Translations under genes and position numbers: made by a program
Notes under the pieces: model-generated
What the model was told of the DNA's origin: nothing
What the model saw: the letters and a program-made list of their open reading frames with translations, nothing else
The model's database searches: none
Shown here: piece by piece, positions 7,286 through 14,577 of the stretch
Layout: every line of letters begins with the position of its first letter
How positions within the stretch are numbered: position 1 is the first letter of the stretch
NCBI GenBank assembly: GCA_020431945.1
Contig: JAGQHH010000041.1
Location: forward strand, 1 to 26,119
Origin: Cyanobacteria bacterium HKST-UBA02
GTDB lineage: Bacteria > Cyanobacteriota > Vampirovibrionia > Obscuribacterales > Obscuribacteraceae
Direction of reading: 5' to 3'
DNA length: 26,119 nt

Positions 7286-7299
7286 TACGGGCGCCCGTA
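7286..7299. promoter_or_regulatory. 14-bp perfect palindrome upstream of the radical SAM gene
   Basis: TACGGGCGCCCGTA is a perfect palindrome about 180 nt upstream of the radical SAM start. It is a candidate operator. Its ACGGGCG half also occurs in the preceding terminator stem, so a role in RNA pairing is an alternative. Confidence 0.4.
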
Positions 7300-7477
7300 A
7301 CACTGGTTGGCAGCAGATCTCTTCTCTGACTAAGGTCTCCTTGTTCTCTCAATACTTCGTTCTCAACGCTTTAGACCTCAGAGTCATTCACCACTTCTCA
7401 TAACTTACAGCGAGTTCGCCTGCGAGCCGGTGCCCCTGCGCCCTGACTCGCGATTCAATCATGTAAGGAAATCGACC

Positions 7478-8353
7478 ATGAAGATCCGCACCTTCAGTAT
7501 TCTCGCTGGCAGCCTTGCATGCAATGCACGCTGCCCGTTTTGCATCGCCGGCATGACGCCCAAGAACGGCGTCGGTATCAAGGAGCCGGAGGTGAACTGG
7601 CGTCGCTTCGAGACGGCCTGCCGCCTCGCTCGTGAAGCCGGCTGCCTGACTGCGATGATCACCGGCAAAGGAGAGCCCACGCTCTTCCCGAACCAGGTGA
7701 CGACCTTCCTCGAGAAGATGCAGCCTTTCGGCTTCCCGATTGTCGAGATCCAGACCAATGGCTCGGTGATTGCCGACGGCAAGCACATCGACGATGAAAC
7801 CCTGGAGCGCTGGCGCGAACTGGGTCTTCTCACCGTCGCCATCTCGGTGGTCCACTATGACCCCGAGAAGAACCGCAAGATCTACTTCCCGCGCCGCAAG
7901 AGCTATTTCGATCTGCCTGCGCTCATCGAGAAGCTCCACAAGCACGACTTCACCGTGCGGCTCACCACCATCCTCGCCAGAGGTCTCATCGACAGCGTCG
8001 ACGAGATGAAGGCGATGATCGAGTTCGCCCGGCAAAACGGCGTCGAGCAGCTCACCTTCACCCCGGTGACCAAGCCGACTCAGTCGGACGGCGTCGAGAT
8101 TTTCGGCTGGACGGCGGCCAACCACATCCCGGACGAGAGCTTCGCCGAGATGAAGCAGTACCTCGAGGCCAACGCCTCCCTGCTGCTCAATCTCCCGCAT
8201 GGTGCTCGGGTCTATGACGTGGCGGGCCAGAACGCCTGTCTCAACAACTGCATCACCGTGGACCCCAACTCCGAGGAGATGCGCTCCATCATCTTCTACC
8301 CTGACGGGCATGTTCGCTATGCCTGGCAGTATTCCGGCGCCATCATCTTCTGA
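7478..8353 (+). CDS. Radical SAM protein of unknown substrate
   Basis: This 291-residue enzyme carries the radical SAM cluster motif CNARCPFC (Cys15, Cys19, Cys22; CX3CX2C) close to the N-terminus. It is followed by the SAM-binding GKGEPTL (63-69) and QTNGS (92-96), all expected of the MoaA/NifB-like fold. The [4Fe-4S] cluster would cleave S-adenosylmethionine to start radical chemistry. The C-terminal region has a second cysteine pair, CLNNC (254-258), too few for a full SPASM domain but possibly part of an auxiliary site. It ends in a hydrophobic tail. I chose ATG 7478 (AAGGA 8 nt upstream) over an upstream in-frame ATG at 7430. It heads a cluster with three unrecognised proteins. The substrate is unknown; peptide or cofactor modification are both possible. 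Confidence 0.88.
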   Translation: MKIRTFSILAGSLACNARCPFCIAGMTPKNGVGIKEPEVNWRRFETACRLAREAGCLTAMITGKGEPTLFPNQVTTFLEKMQPFGFPIVEIQTNGSVIADGKHIDDETLERWRELGLLTVAISVVHYDPEKNRKIYFPRRKSYFDLPALIEKLHKHDFTVRLTTILARGLIDSVDEMKAMIEFARQNGVEQLTFTPVTKPTQSDGVEIFGWTAANHIPDESFAEMKQYLEANASLLLNLPHGARVYDVAGQNACLNNCITVDPNSEEMRSIIFYPDGHVRYAWQYSGAIIF

Positions 8354-8364
8354 GATGCCGCCAG

Positions 8365-8403
8365 ACAGGGGAAAGCAGCCTGCAGCCGCAGGCTCGCCCC
8401 TGT
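8365..8403 (+). other. Stable intergenic stem-loop after the radical SAM gene
   Basis: ACAGGGG/CCCCTGT (8365-8371, 8397-8403) encloses AGCCTGC-AGCC-GCAGGCT. There is no U-run, so it more likely stabilises or partially attenuates a polycistronic message than fully terminates it. Confidence 0.6.
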
Positions 8404-8454
8404 GCGAGAGAACAATCCCAACCGCAACTCTCTTTTAGCAAAAAGGAGACCGCA

Positions 8455-8829
8455 TTGACCCTGCAAATCAACATCACCACCGACTGGGATGGCACTCCCG
8501 GCTGGGAGCCCCTGGGCGTCGGACTGCCCGAGAGCTTCCTCGAAGGCGAGCCCGCTCATGTTCTTGCCACCATCGCCATGCTCTGCATGCAGCCCCGGCC
8601 CAAAGAGGTCGAGCCGCATCCCCAGGCTCTCGCCACCCTGGCGCTCTATGCCTCGGGTTGCGCCGTGACTCTCTCCACCCGGCAGTTCCGCCGGCTCGAG
8701 CGCACGGTCCTGCAGTACATCGACGTCGTCGGCGGTGAAGACCGCTTCATCGGCACGAAGAACCGGGATTTCGCGTCCTATGTTCGCAACAAAGCCGTGG
8801 AGCGTGCCCAGCGCGAGAAAATCATCTGA
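8455..8829 (+). CDS. Hypothetical protein in the radical SAM cluster (A)
   Basis: This 124-residue protein starts with TTG, set by an excellent AAGGAG 6-7 nt upstream. It opens with a short beta-like stretch (LQINITTDWDG) and a Gly/Pro loop, then appears mostly helical. It contains CMQPRPKEVEPHP and ends with a basic segment (SYVRNKAVERAQREKI). Three cysteines or fewer are present and there is no signal peptide or membrane span. I recognise no family. It lies 101 nt after the radical SAM gene with a stem-loop between. It could be a partner or substrate of that enzyme, which is inference from position. Confidence 0.75.
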   Translation: MTLQINITTDWDGTPGWEPLGVGLPESFLEGEPAHVLATIAMLCMQPRPKEVEPHPQALATLALYASGCAVTLSTRQFRRLERTVLQYIDVVGGEDRFIGTKNRDFASYVRNKAVERAQREKII

Positions 8830-8918
8830 AGGTGATTGCCAGGCGCATACGAAGAGTAGCAGTGCTGCTCAAACCCAATCCGGGATGAACCTGGGCTGGT
8901 TTAACGCAATCATCCGAA

Positions 8919-8931
8919 GAGGATTTTCCTC
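8919..8931 (+). promoter_or_regulatory. Hairpin containing the ribosome binding site of the next gene
   Basis: GAGGA-TTT-TCCTC directly abuts the ATG at 8932, so the only Shine-Dalgarno sequence (GAGGA) sits in a perfect 5-bp stem. Upstream, AGCAG/CTGCT (8859-8870) and AAACC/GGTTT (8871-8902) could form further stems. Confidence 0.4.
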
Positions 8932-9459
8932 ATGGGTCACAACCCCAAAGCCAATCTCGCCTCCGGCGAGCCTGTCGGTGAGAAGCCCTTTTTCACCCTC
9001 GAGAAGCCTGAGACCGATGTCGAGCCCGGTCATGCTCGCATCTTCAAGGCGCCCCTTCCCCGCATCCCCGGCGACAACGCCTCGGGCACCATGGCTCCCT
9101 ACGCCACCTACGGTGAAGGCGGGCTCCGGCGCACCGTGGCGAAGTTCCAGGCGCCGGAAGGCACACGCATCCTCGGGCTGAGCTCGAAAGCCTCCCGGGG
9201 CTACGAGACCGTCGATGCTCCGGCTCTCATCCTCGAGGTGCCGAACGTCTTCGTCAGCCTCGTCGAGATGGAGGTCCACCTCATCTACGGTGAACGTGGT
9301 GGCTTCGACGCGTCTCCGGACACCGACTGGAATTCCGAGCCTCCCGCCGGCCTGCCCGCTCCCGCCGGGCTCGTCTATGTGGGCTCCTACAGCTACCGGA
9401 GCTTCAAGCACGAGGTCGTTCTCGTCTTCCAGCCCCAGAGCTACATCTGGTTTCCGTGA
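8932..9459 (+). CDS. Hypothetical protein in the radical SAM cluster (B)
   Basis: I do not recognise this 175-residue protein. It is Pro/Gly-rich and beta-like, with a flexible N-terminal third (PKANLASGEPVGEKP) and then alternating hydrophobic strands (ALILEVPNVFVSLVEMEVHLIY). It ends in an aromatic region (YVGSYSYRSFKHEVVLVFQ) with the terminus SYIWFP. It has no cysteine, no signal peptide and no transmembrane helix. The start ATG at 8932 follows a hairpin-embedded GAGGA. Strong GC-ending codon bias suggests good expression. Like the other genes of the cluster it is separated by about 100 nt gaps that hold stem-loops. Functional linkage to the radical SAM enzyme is inferred from order only. 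Confidence 0.75.
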   Translation: MGHNPKANLASGEPVGEKPFFTLEKPETDVEPGHARIFKAPLPRIPGDNASGTMAPYATYGEGGLRRTVAKFQAPEGTRILGLSSKASRGYETVDAPALILEVPNVFVSLVEMEVHLIYGERGGFDASPDTDWNSEPPAGLPAPAGLVYVGSYSYRSFKHEVVLVFQPQSYIWFP

Positions 9460-9492
9460 GGCTGAGTTTCGCTTTCTCTGAGCTTTGAACAG

Positions 9493-9527
9493 GACCGGGG
9501 TTGGTACCAACCCAACCAGCCCCGGTC
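9493..9527 (+). other. Stable intergenic stem-loop before the last cluster gene
   Basis: GACCGGGG (9493-9500) pairs perfectly with CCCCGGTC (9520-9527). The loop contains the palindrome TTGGTACCAA. No U-run follows. Confidence 0.6.
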
Positions 9528-9559
9528 GTCGGCACAATCTGACCATCGGGTCCATCGAA

Positions 9560-9811
9560 ATGAGTGAGATCAAAATGCTGGAGCCTCCCACCTGGGAAGC
9601 GCTCCGTAAGATCCTGAAAGAGCATGAGGCGACCTACGACAGTCTCACCAGGCACTGGACGCTGGAAAAGCGTTCCTGCACCTGGGGACCGGTCGAGGCA
9701 TTCGCGAATCAGGCCGGGCTGCAGAAGCTCCGCGGCGACGACCACGGAGCCAGACTCAGCTTCGCCTATGCCCTCGAGCATGCCGCGCGTATCGTTTCGC
9801 GCATGGCTTGA
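9560..9811 (+). CDS. Hypothetical small protein in the radical SAM cluster (C)
   Basis: This 83-residue, mainly helical protein (WEALRKILKEHEATYDSLTR; LSFAYALEHAARIVSRM) contains one cysteine in RSCTWGP. No family is recognised. I chose ATG 9560 although the Shine-Dalgarno sequence is poor; an upstream in-frame ATG at 9485 would run through the GACCGGGG hairpin and looks non-coding. It is the last gene before a terminator and faces a convergent gene. Its small size makes it a possible substrate or chaperone-like partner of the upstream enzyme, but there is no leader-core sequence pattern typical of a RiPP precursor. Confidence 0.65.
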   Translation: MSEIKMLEPPTWEALRKILKEHEATYDSLTRHWTLEKRSCTWGPVEAFANQAGLQKLRGDDHGARLSFAYALEHAARIVSRMA

Positions 9812-9821
9812 AAAGGCGCGG

Positions 9822-9864
9822 GCAGGGAGGCGTTTTTACGCCCCCCTGCTTCGCTCTTCCTTTA
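9822..9864 (+). terminator. Terminator of the radical SAM cluster
   Basis: GCAGGG-AG-GCGT-TTTT-ACGC-CC-CCCTGC (9822-9849) forms a stem just after the stop codon, followed by a pyrimidine-rich stretch with TTT. Confidence 0.75.
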
Positions 9865-9872
9865 TCGTCGAA

Positions 9873-9891
9873 ATACTAAATTGCATAGTAA
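9873..9891. repeat. AT-rich inverted-repeat element, copy 3
   Basis: ATACTA-AATTGCA-TAGTAA lies between convergent genes and between their two terminators, so it is not upstream of any gene. Confidence 0.65.
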
Positions 9892-9900
9892 AAATAATAG

Positions 9901-9942
9901 AAAAAGAAGCAGTGCAGGTTTAACACCCGCACCGCTTTCTTT
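9901..9942 (-). terminator. Terminator of the OB/TPR gene
   Basis: On the minus strand the arms AAGAAAGCGGTGCGGGT and ACCTGCACTGCTTCTT pair with few mismatches and are followed by TTTCTATTATTTTT. Confidence 0.85.
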
Positions 9943-9956
9943 AGTTTTTCTCGGGA

Positions 9957-10943
9957 TCAATATTCGTTGGCGAACTCGAGATCTCTCTCGCACAGGACCA
10001 TGGCTTCGCGGAAGAACCTGACGGCTTCCTCGAGATCGCCCAGAGCTACTGCGCACTCGGCGATCATCTTCTTCACCCGAAAGCTGTCGGAGGTATCCTT
10101 GAGGAGCCACTCTCTAGCTTTCAGGTAGTCTTTTTCCTGGAAGTAGGATCCACCCATTACTTCTGCAATGGTCTCATGGTCCTCGAAAGGACGCAGCGCC
10201 TCCCTGACCCCTGCAGAATTTCCGGCTTGCAGCCTGGCTTCAGCCAGGCGCCGGCGAAGGAAGCGATCCGTTTCTTTAGTTCGTGCTTCCGTATTTTGCA
10301 GGTGCCGCTCGAGAAGCTCGACGTCCCAGTATCTCCGGGATGTCTTGATGAGCTCGGCAATGATCTTGCCGGAGATCTCCGGGGACTGCTTGCCGATCAA
10401 ATCCAGACCCTTCTGAAGGAAAGTCTCGTTCGTCGGGTCGCTGGAGTCGAAGGTCAGTGCCAGGTGCAGGCATCGTTCGGCAGCCTTCTGGCGATCCGAC
10501 ATGCCGTCGATCAGTTGAAGGACAGCCCGGCTGATGGGAGCCCGATCCGGTAGCTGCCAGAAAGAATCGCCATGCCGGTGGTAGTCGAGAACGTTGGAAA
10601 GCAGATCGAGCAGCTCTCCCGGGTCGCGGCAGAGAGCCCTGGCTGTCTCGAGACCGTATTCGTGGTTCTGTCGTTTCCTGCTCGCCTCCATCACTTTCTC
10701 GAGGGGAGAGGAGACACCGTCACCGAGTTTCACCACCGATTCCACTTTGACGAAATAGACAGTCAGACCTGGATTCTGACCGACGATCTTGACGCGGCAG
10801 GTATCGCCGGGGCGAGACCGGGAGCTCTTTCTGTCCAAGAAGGCACGGCGATTGTTGATGCGCTCCTGGGTCTGAACTCCGGAGTCTGCTTTGATGAAAG
10901 TGACTTGAATCGTGTCGCCGATTTTCGCTTCGATATTCAACAT
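9957..10943 (-). CDS. Protein with N-terminal OB/TRAM-like domain and TPR-like helical region
   Basis: This 328-residue protein begins with a beta-rich stretch of about 75 residues: IGDTIQVTFIKAD, then RPGDTCRVKIVGQNPG and LTVYFVKVESVV. The RPGD-x-CRVKI pattern resembles TRAM/OB nucleic-acid-binding barrels. The rest is helical with TPR-like spacing, for example a final hairpin KKMIAECAVALGDLEEAVRFFREAMVLCERD. A basic linker (EKVMEASRKRQNHEYG) joins the parts. The start is ATG 10943, with GGAG 8 nt upstream; an in-frame upstream ATG at 11105 encodes low-complexity sequence and is not favoured. It seems to be a single-gene unit. RNA binding plus protein interaction is inferred. I know of no named family with exactly this layout. 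Confidence 0.75.
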   Translation of the reverse strand: MLNIEAKIGDTIQVTFIKADSGVQTQERINNRRAFLDRKSSRSRPGDTCRVKIVGQNPGLTVYFVKVESVVKLGDGVSSPLEKVMEASRKRQNHEYGLETARALCRDPGELLDLLSNVLDYHRHGDSFWQLPDRAPISRAVLQLIDGMSDRQKAAERCLHLALTFDSSDPTNETFLQKGLDLIGKQSPEISGKIIAELIKTSRRYWDVELLERHLQNTEARTKETDRFLRRRLAEARLQAGNSAGVREALRPFEDHETIAEVMGGSYFQEKDYLKAREWLLKDTSDSFRVKKMIAECAVALGDLEEAVRFFREAMVLCERDLEFANEY

Positions 10944-11245
10944 GTATATTCTCCATCGATTGCGGGGTTCAGATTGTTCTCTCGAAGGCAGGTTTCTGCT
11001 GCTCGAGAGCTTGTTCGTTCCTGTAGTCAGCCTTACCGGCTCGTCGCGATGACGAGTGAACTGTTTGCCGGTAGAGAGCCTGTCTGACTTCTGGTTTGTA
11101 TTCAATCCTGAGTGCGTGGAACGAACGATGTCCTGACCCTAGAGATATCTATCCGCCGGGGAAATGTGAATATGGGAAGGCTACGCAAACCTGCCGTGCG
11201 CTAGGTGGTGTCAGGTGTCACGTTGTGGTCACTTTCGAACAGAAA
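10944..11245. other. Leader region of the OB/TPR gene, no gene seen
   Basis: The stretch holds a CTCGTC-GCGAT-GACGAG hairpin (11040-11056) and a tandem GGTGTCA heptamer (11207-11220). Both lie in the presumed promoter/leader of the 9957-10943 gene. No convincing promoter hexamers or additional coding region are seen. Confidence 0.35.
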
Positions 11246-11264
11246 ATACTAAACGTAATAGTAA
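11246..11264. repeat. AT-rich inverted-repeat element, copy 4
   Basis: ATACTA-AACGTAA-TAGTAA immediately follows the U-tract of the ABC transporter terminator (minus strand). Confidence 0.65.
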
Positions 11265-11369
11265 AAAATAAAAGAAAAACAAGCCGGGGGGAGAGGGGGT
11301 CTCCTCCCGGCTCGGGGAAATTCGCTGGTGGTTTCCCTGCCGGGGCGGCACCGGGATTGGTGCCGCCCC
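11265..11369 (-). terminator. Double-hairpin terminator of the ABC transporter gene
   Basis: Reading on the minus strand, a perfect 11-bp hairpin GGGGCGGCACC/GGTGCCGCCCC (11342-11369) begins 22 nt after the stop. It is followed by a second stem, GCCGGG/CCCGGC (11283-11311), and then TTGTTTTTCTTTTATTTTTT. Confidence 0.92.
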
Positions 11370-11390
11370 TCCAAACACGGACCAGTCGCG

Positions 11391-13955
11391 TTACTTCTGC
11401 GACTCGACCGTCCAGCTGTGGTCGACGCCCTTGGTGACCTTGATGCCGGCCGCCTCGAGCTTCTTGACCAGGTTGGCGAGATCGACGTCGGCCTCGCCTC
11501 CGATCTCTTCGGGCTTGACGATAGCCCAGCCGCCCTTGCCGTCGAGCACCAGCACCTTGTCGTGGTAGTGCCGCAGCGTCGGACGGTGACCGACCGAGAT
11601 GTAGGTCGTCTTGCTGCCCTGCAGGAGCGAGTAGACATGGGCTTCGTTGTCCACGTCCAGCGCGCTGGTGGCTTCGTCGATGATGGCGTACTTCGGCTGA
11701 GCCAGGAGCAGACGCGCCATGGCGACGCGCTGACGCTCACCACCCGAGAGGATGGTAGCCCAGTCGATGGCCTCGTTGTCGATGCCGCCGAGGTCGTTTT
11801 CCGCCTTGTCGATGAGATCCGGCAGGTTGACCTCTTTCAGCACGGCGCGGAGCTCATCGATGGACGCCGTGGAGTGCGGGTCCGGATAGGTGAGCTGCCA
11901 GCGCAGAGAGCCGATGGGGAGATACGGCTCCTGAGGCATGAACATCATGTTGGTGATGTCCGGAGTGGTGACGTTGCCGGAGCCGGAACGCCAGAGACCG
12001 GCGATCATGCGCAGGATAGAGCTCTTGCCCGCACCGGACGGACCCATGATGAGCAAGCTCTCGCCGGGTTTGACCTCGGTGTTGAGATGCGTGACCAGGG
12101 TGTCCTTGTAGTTCGGGGTCTGGAGCGTGACGTCTTCGACCTCGATGGTCTCGCCGTTGTCGTGACCGATGCGCGGACGGCCCGGCTCGGAGCTCGGGTC
12201 GGGACGCTCGATCTCATCACGGAAGCCGGCCAGACGATTGACGTTGGCAGCGAAGCCAGCGATCGTCTTGAACGACAGGATGAAGAGCGAGAGCGCGTCG
12301 AGGATCTGCGAGAAGGCGGAGGACGCCTGCATGATCTGACCGAACTGCGCATGTCCATTGAAGAACAGCGGCGCCATGATGGCCGTGGGGAGCACGATCA
12401 CCAGGTACTGGTAGCCCTGGGTGAAGAAGCCCAGGTTCCGCTGCCAGCGAATCAGACGGCTGTAGTTCTCGATGGCGTCGCCCAGGCGGGCCCGAAGACC
12501 CTTGAGCTCCATCTGCTCGCCGCGGAAGAAGGCGATGGCTTCAGCGTGCTTGCGCACGTGACCCGCCTGGAAGCGGAGGTTAGCCTCGAATTCCTCCTGG
12601 CGGTACTCGAAGCCGATCAGGCGCTTGCCGAAGAGCACCGTGACGACGGTGCCGACCAGGGCATAGAGCAGCACCGTGCCGGAGAGCAGGTGCGAGATGC
12701 TCCAGAGCACCATGAAGAACAGCGAGACCGTGAGGATCGAGTCCAGGATGACCAGCAGGAGCGAGAGAGCGCCGGCGGAGAAATACCGCGGATCTTCCGT
12801 GATACGCTGGTCGGGGTTATCCACCGAGCGCAGCTGGGAGATGCGGTAGAACGGCCGGTTGCCGTCGCCCATGTAGTCGGTCATGATGTCGTTGGTCATC
12901 CACTCGCGCCAGGCATTGCCCAGCTCGTCGCGGACCCACCGGTAGCACACCACGATCGGAATGCCGAGGATGAACACGCTGCCCAGGATGATGAGCGCGA
13001 TCCAGAACTCCGACACAGCCTTTTCCTGCAGGGAGTTCATCATGTCACGGTTCAGGTAGGACAGAAGCACGTTCAGTCCGTTGACCGAGAACATGAGGGC
13101 GATGAGGATGCCCAGGAGACGCCAGCCGCGGTCCATCACGTTGCGCAGGCTGCGCAGATAGAAAGTCGGCAGACCCAGAGCGATAACCACGCCCACCGCC
13201 GTGATGGCGATGCGGTGGTTCACCAGGGTCTCATTGGCCGGCAGCCAGGAGGTTACGGCACCGGGAAGTCCGGCGAGGTCCAGGAACTCGACGCCGAAGA
13301 GGGCGGCGACGACGGCTACCGGGAGGTAGGCGAGCCAGGACGTGTTGGTCTTGCCGGAGAATCCGGAGAAGACACTGAGAGCAGTGACACCCAGGAGCGT
13401 CCAGGCGACCGGTTCGAGACCGCCGCCACCGAAGAAGTAGACGCCAGCTCCACCCGCCGCGCCTGCCAGCAGGACACCGAGTGTCGTGCCGCGAGCGGAG
13501 GGAAGGAGCCCGTGTTTGCCGGCAAGCCCGAAGGCTCCGGCGATGGTGCTGACGATGGCGAAAGCGGTGAACTTCCAGCCGCCGAGAGCGAGGGCGTCGG
13601 GTCCGGCGATAGCGCCGTATTTCATGGCTGCCAGACCGGTGAGACCGAGCAGGGCAGGCATGAGGATTCGTCCCCGGGTCTTTTCGGAGAGACCCAGGCT
13701 GAAGAGGGCTGCCGTTACGGCAGCGATGGTCGCCAGATAGGAGACGGCGGACGGCATCAGGTCGGCCATGGGGGCGCCCTGTGCCATGAAGGAGTACAGC
13801 ACGTAGAGCATCGTGCCGGCGACTCCCACTAAACTCAAGAAGCCCAGGAGATACCACTTCTGGTTCGGCCCTGAGGACAACCAGTAGGGCACCGTCATGT
13901 CCCAGACACGGCGGATGAGCTTCAAGTCGACCTTGCTAAGCGATTTATCGTTCAT
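11391..13955 (-). CDS. SbmA/BacA-YddA-type ABC transporter, fused permease-ATPase with extra N-terminal membrane domain
   Basis: This 854-residue protein combines an ABC_membrane_2-type permease with a C-terminal ATPase. The ATPase shows Walker A GPSGAGKSS (638-646), Q-loop MPQEPY (Gln675), signature LSGGERQ (736-742), Walker B YAIIDEATSALD (756-767) and the H-loop His790. The permease (about 270-580) contains the family-typical LNRDMMNSLQEK and RWVRDELGNAWREWMT segments and VDNPDQRITEDPRYF. Related proteins such as YddA and SbmA move peptides or vitamin B12 and are about 400-600 residues. Here residues about 33-265 add roughly seven or eight hydrophobic Gly/Ala-rich spans before the conserved core, which is unusual. 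GGAG lies about 10 nt before the ATG. It is a single-gene unit. The substrate is unknown. Confidence 0.92.
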   Translation of the reverse strand: MNDKSLSKVDLKLIRRVWDMTVPYWLSSGPNQKWYLLGFLSLVGVAGTMLYVLYSFMAQGAPMADLMPSAVSYLATIAAVTAALFSLGLSEKTRGRILMPALLGLTGLAAMKYGAIAGPDALALGGWKFTAFAIVSTIAGAFGLAGKHGLLPSARGTTLGVLLAGAAGGAGVYFFGGGGLEPVAWTLLGVTALSVFSGFSGKTNTSWLAYLPVAVVAALFGVEFLDLAGLPGAVTSWLPANETLVNHRIAITAVGVVIALGLPTFYLRSLRNVMDRGWRLLGILIALMFSVNGLNVLLSYLNRDMMNSLQEKAVSEFWIALIILGSVFILGIPIVVCYRWVRDELGNAWREWMTNDIMTDYMGDGNRPFYRISQLRSVDNPDQRITEDPRYFSAGALSLLLVILDSILTVSLFFMVLWSISHLLSGTVLLYALVGTVVTVLFGKRLIGFEYRQEEFEANLRFQAGHVRKHAEAIAFFRGEQMELKGLRARLGDAIENYSRLIRWQRNLGFFTQGYQYLVIVLPTAIMAPLFFNGHAQFGQIMQASSAFSQILDALSLFILSFKTIAGFAANVNRLAGFRDEIERPDPSSEPGRPRIGHDNGETIEVEDVTLQTPNYKDTLVTHLNTEVKPGESLLIMGPSGAGKSSILRMIAGLWRSGSGNVTTPDITNMMFMPQEPYLPIGSLRWQLTYPDPHSTASIDELRAVLKEVNLPDLIDKAENDLGGIDNEAIDWATILSGGERQRVAMARLLLAQPKYAIIDEATSALDVDNEAHVYSLLQGSKTTYISVGHRPTLRHYHDKVLVLDGKGGWAIVKPEEIGGEADVDLANLVKKLEAAGIKVTKGVDHSWTVESQK

Positions 13956-14577
13956 TTGAAGAACTCCAGTTCTTCGAGCAAACTCAGCTCGATTTAGAGT
14001 CAGGTTGAGATAAAGACGTCAGGCGTCGCCCCCGGTACTTACACAAACAACGGGTGCGAAAACTTTTGGACGGTCGAAAGCCCCTCGATGAAACGGTGCT
14101 CAGTCGAGCCTCGTCGGGAGGAGCTTTATCAGAGAACTTCTATGGCTGTGTAGCTGTAGAGGGAGATGGAACCGTCTTGGACGTCTTGGAAACTGATATC
14201 TGTTATTAGCAGGTGTCGATATCCGAACTAAAGTATTAAATGGCTCATGTGAACTGTTTTCCGATTGAGCTGGCTTTAATATCTCTCTATTGTCAAGATT
14301 GAAGAGGCTCTACAGGATCAGATCAGAATCAGTATCTGATCTGTTAACGCTTCGCGCGGGTATGAGAGAGCCACGAAAATGCCTGATTAGTGGACCTTCC
14401 GGGAATGCTGTCCTGATGATCCGGCTCTCATTTTTGAATAGACTTCAGACTGCTTCAGGTTGTCAAGGGGAAGCTGGACCAGGCTTTTGGCACTTTGATC
14501 CCTTTTTGAAGTTGCCACTGCCAGTGGTGCGAAGAAATTCAGGGCCGTCCTGTGCTCCTGGTAACAACTATAAGAAA
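13956..14577. other. 622-nt gap upstream of the ABC transporter gene
   Basis: This holds the leader and promoter of the ABC transporter gene and the downstream side of the preceding operon. It contains the perfect 9-bp inverted repeat listed at 14319-14343. On the minus strand a TTGACA near 14461 is followed after about 18 nt by TCTATT, a weak promoter candidate. Short open frames on both strands lack ribosome binding sites and I do not call them. Confidence 0.4.
14319..14343. promoter_or_regulatory. Perfect 9-bp inverted repeat in the ABC transporter upstream region
   Basis: CAGATCAGA-ATCAGTA-TCTGATCTG is a perfect inverted repeat with a 7-nt centre, about 365 nt upstream of the ABC transporter start. 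It is AT-richer than its surroundings and could be an operator or a leader hairpin. Confidence 0.4.

Noticed and set aside
7388..8311. A 307-codon minus-strand open frame over the radical SAM gene.
   Set aside because: It is antisense to a gene with clear catalytic motifs, and its composition is typical of shadow frames.
11328..13832. An 834-codon open frame on the plus strand, antisense to the ABC exporter.
   Set aside because: It mirrors the exporter gene codon for codon, has no family motif and is rich in Asp/Glu/Arg/Gln/Gly as expected from the complement of a GC-biased gene. The minus-strand ATPase motifs are unambiguous.
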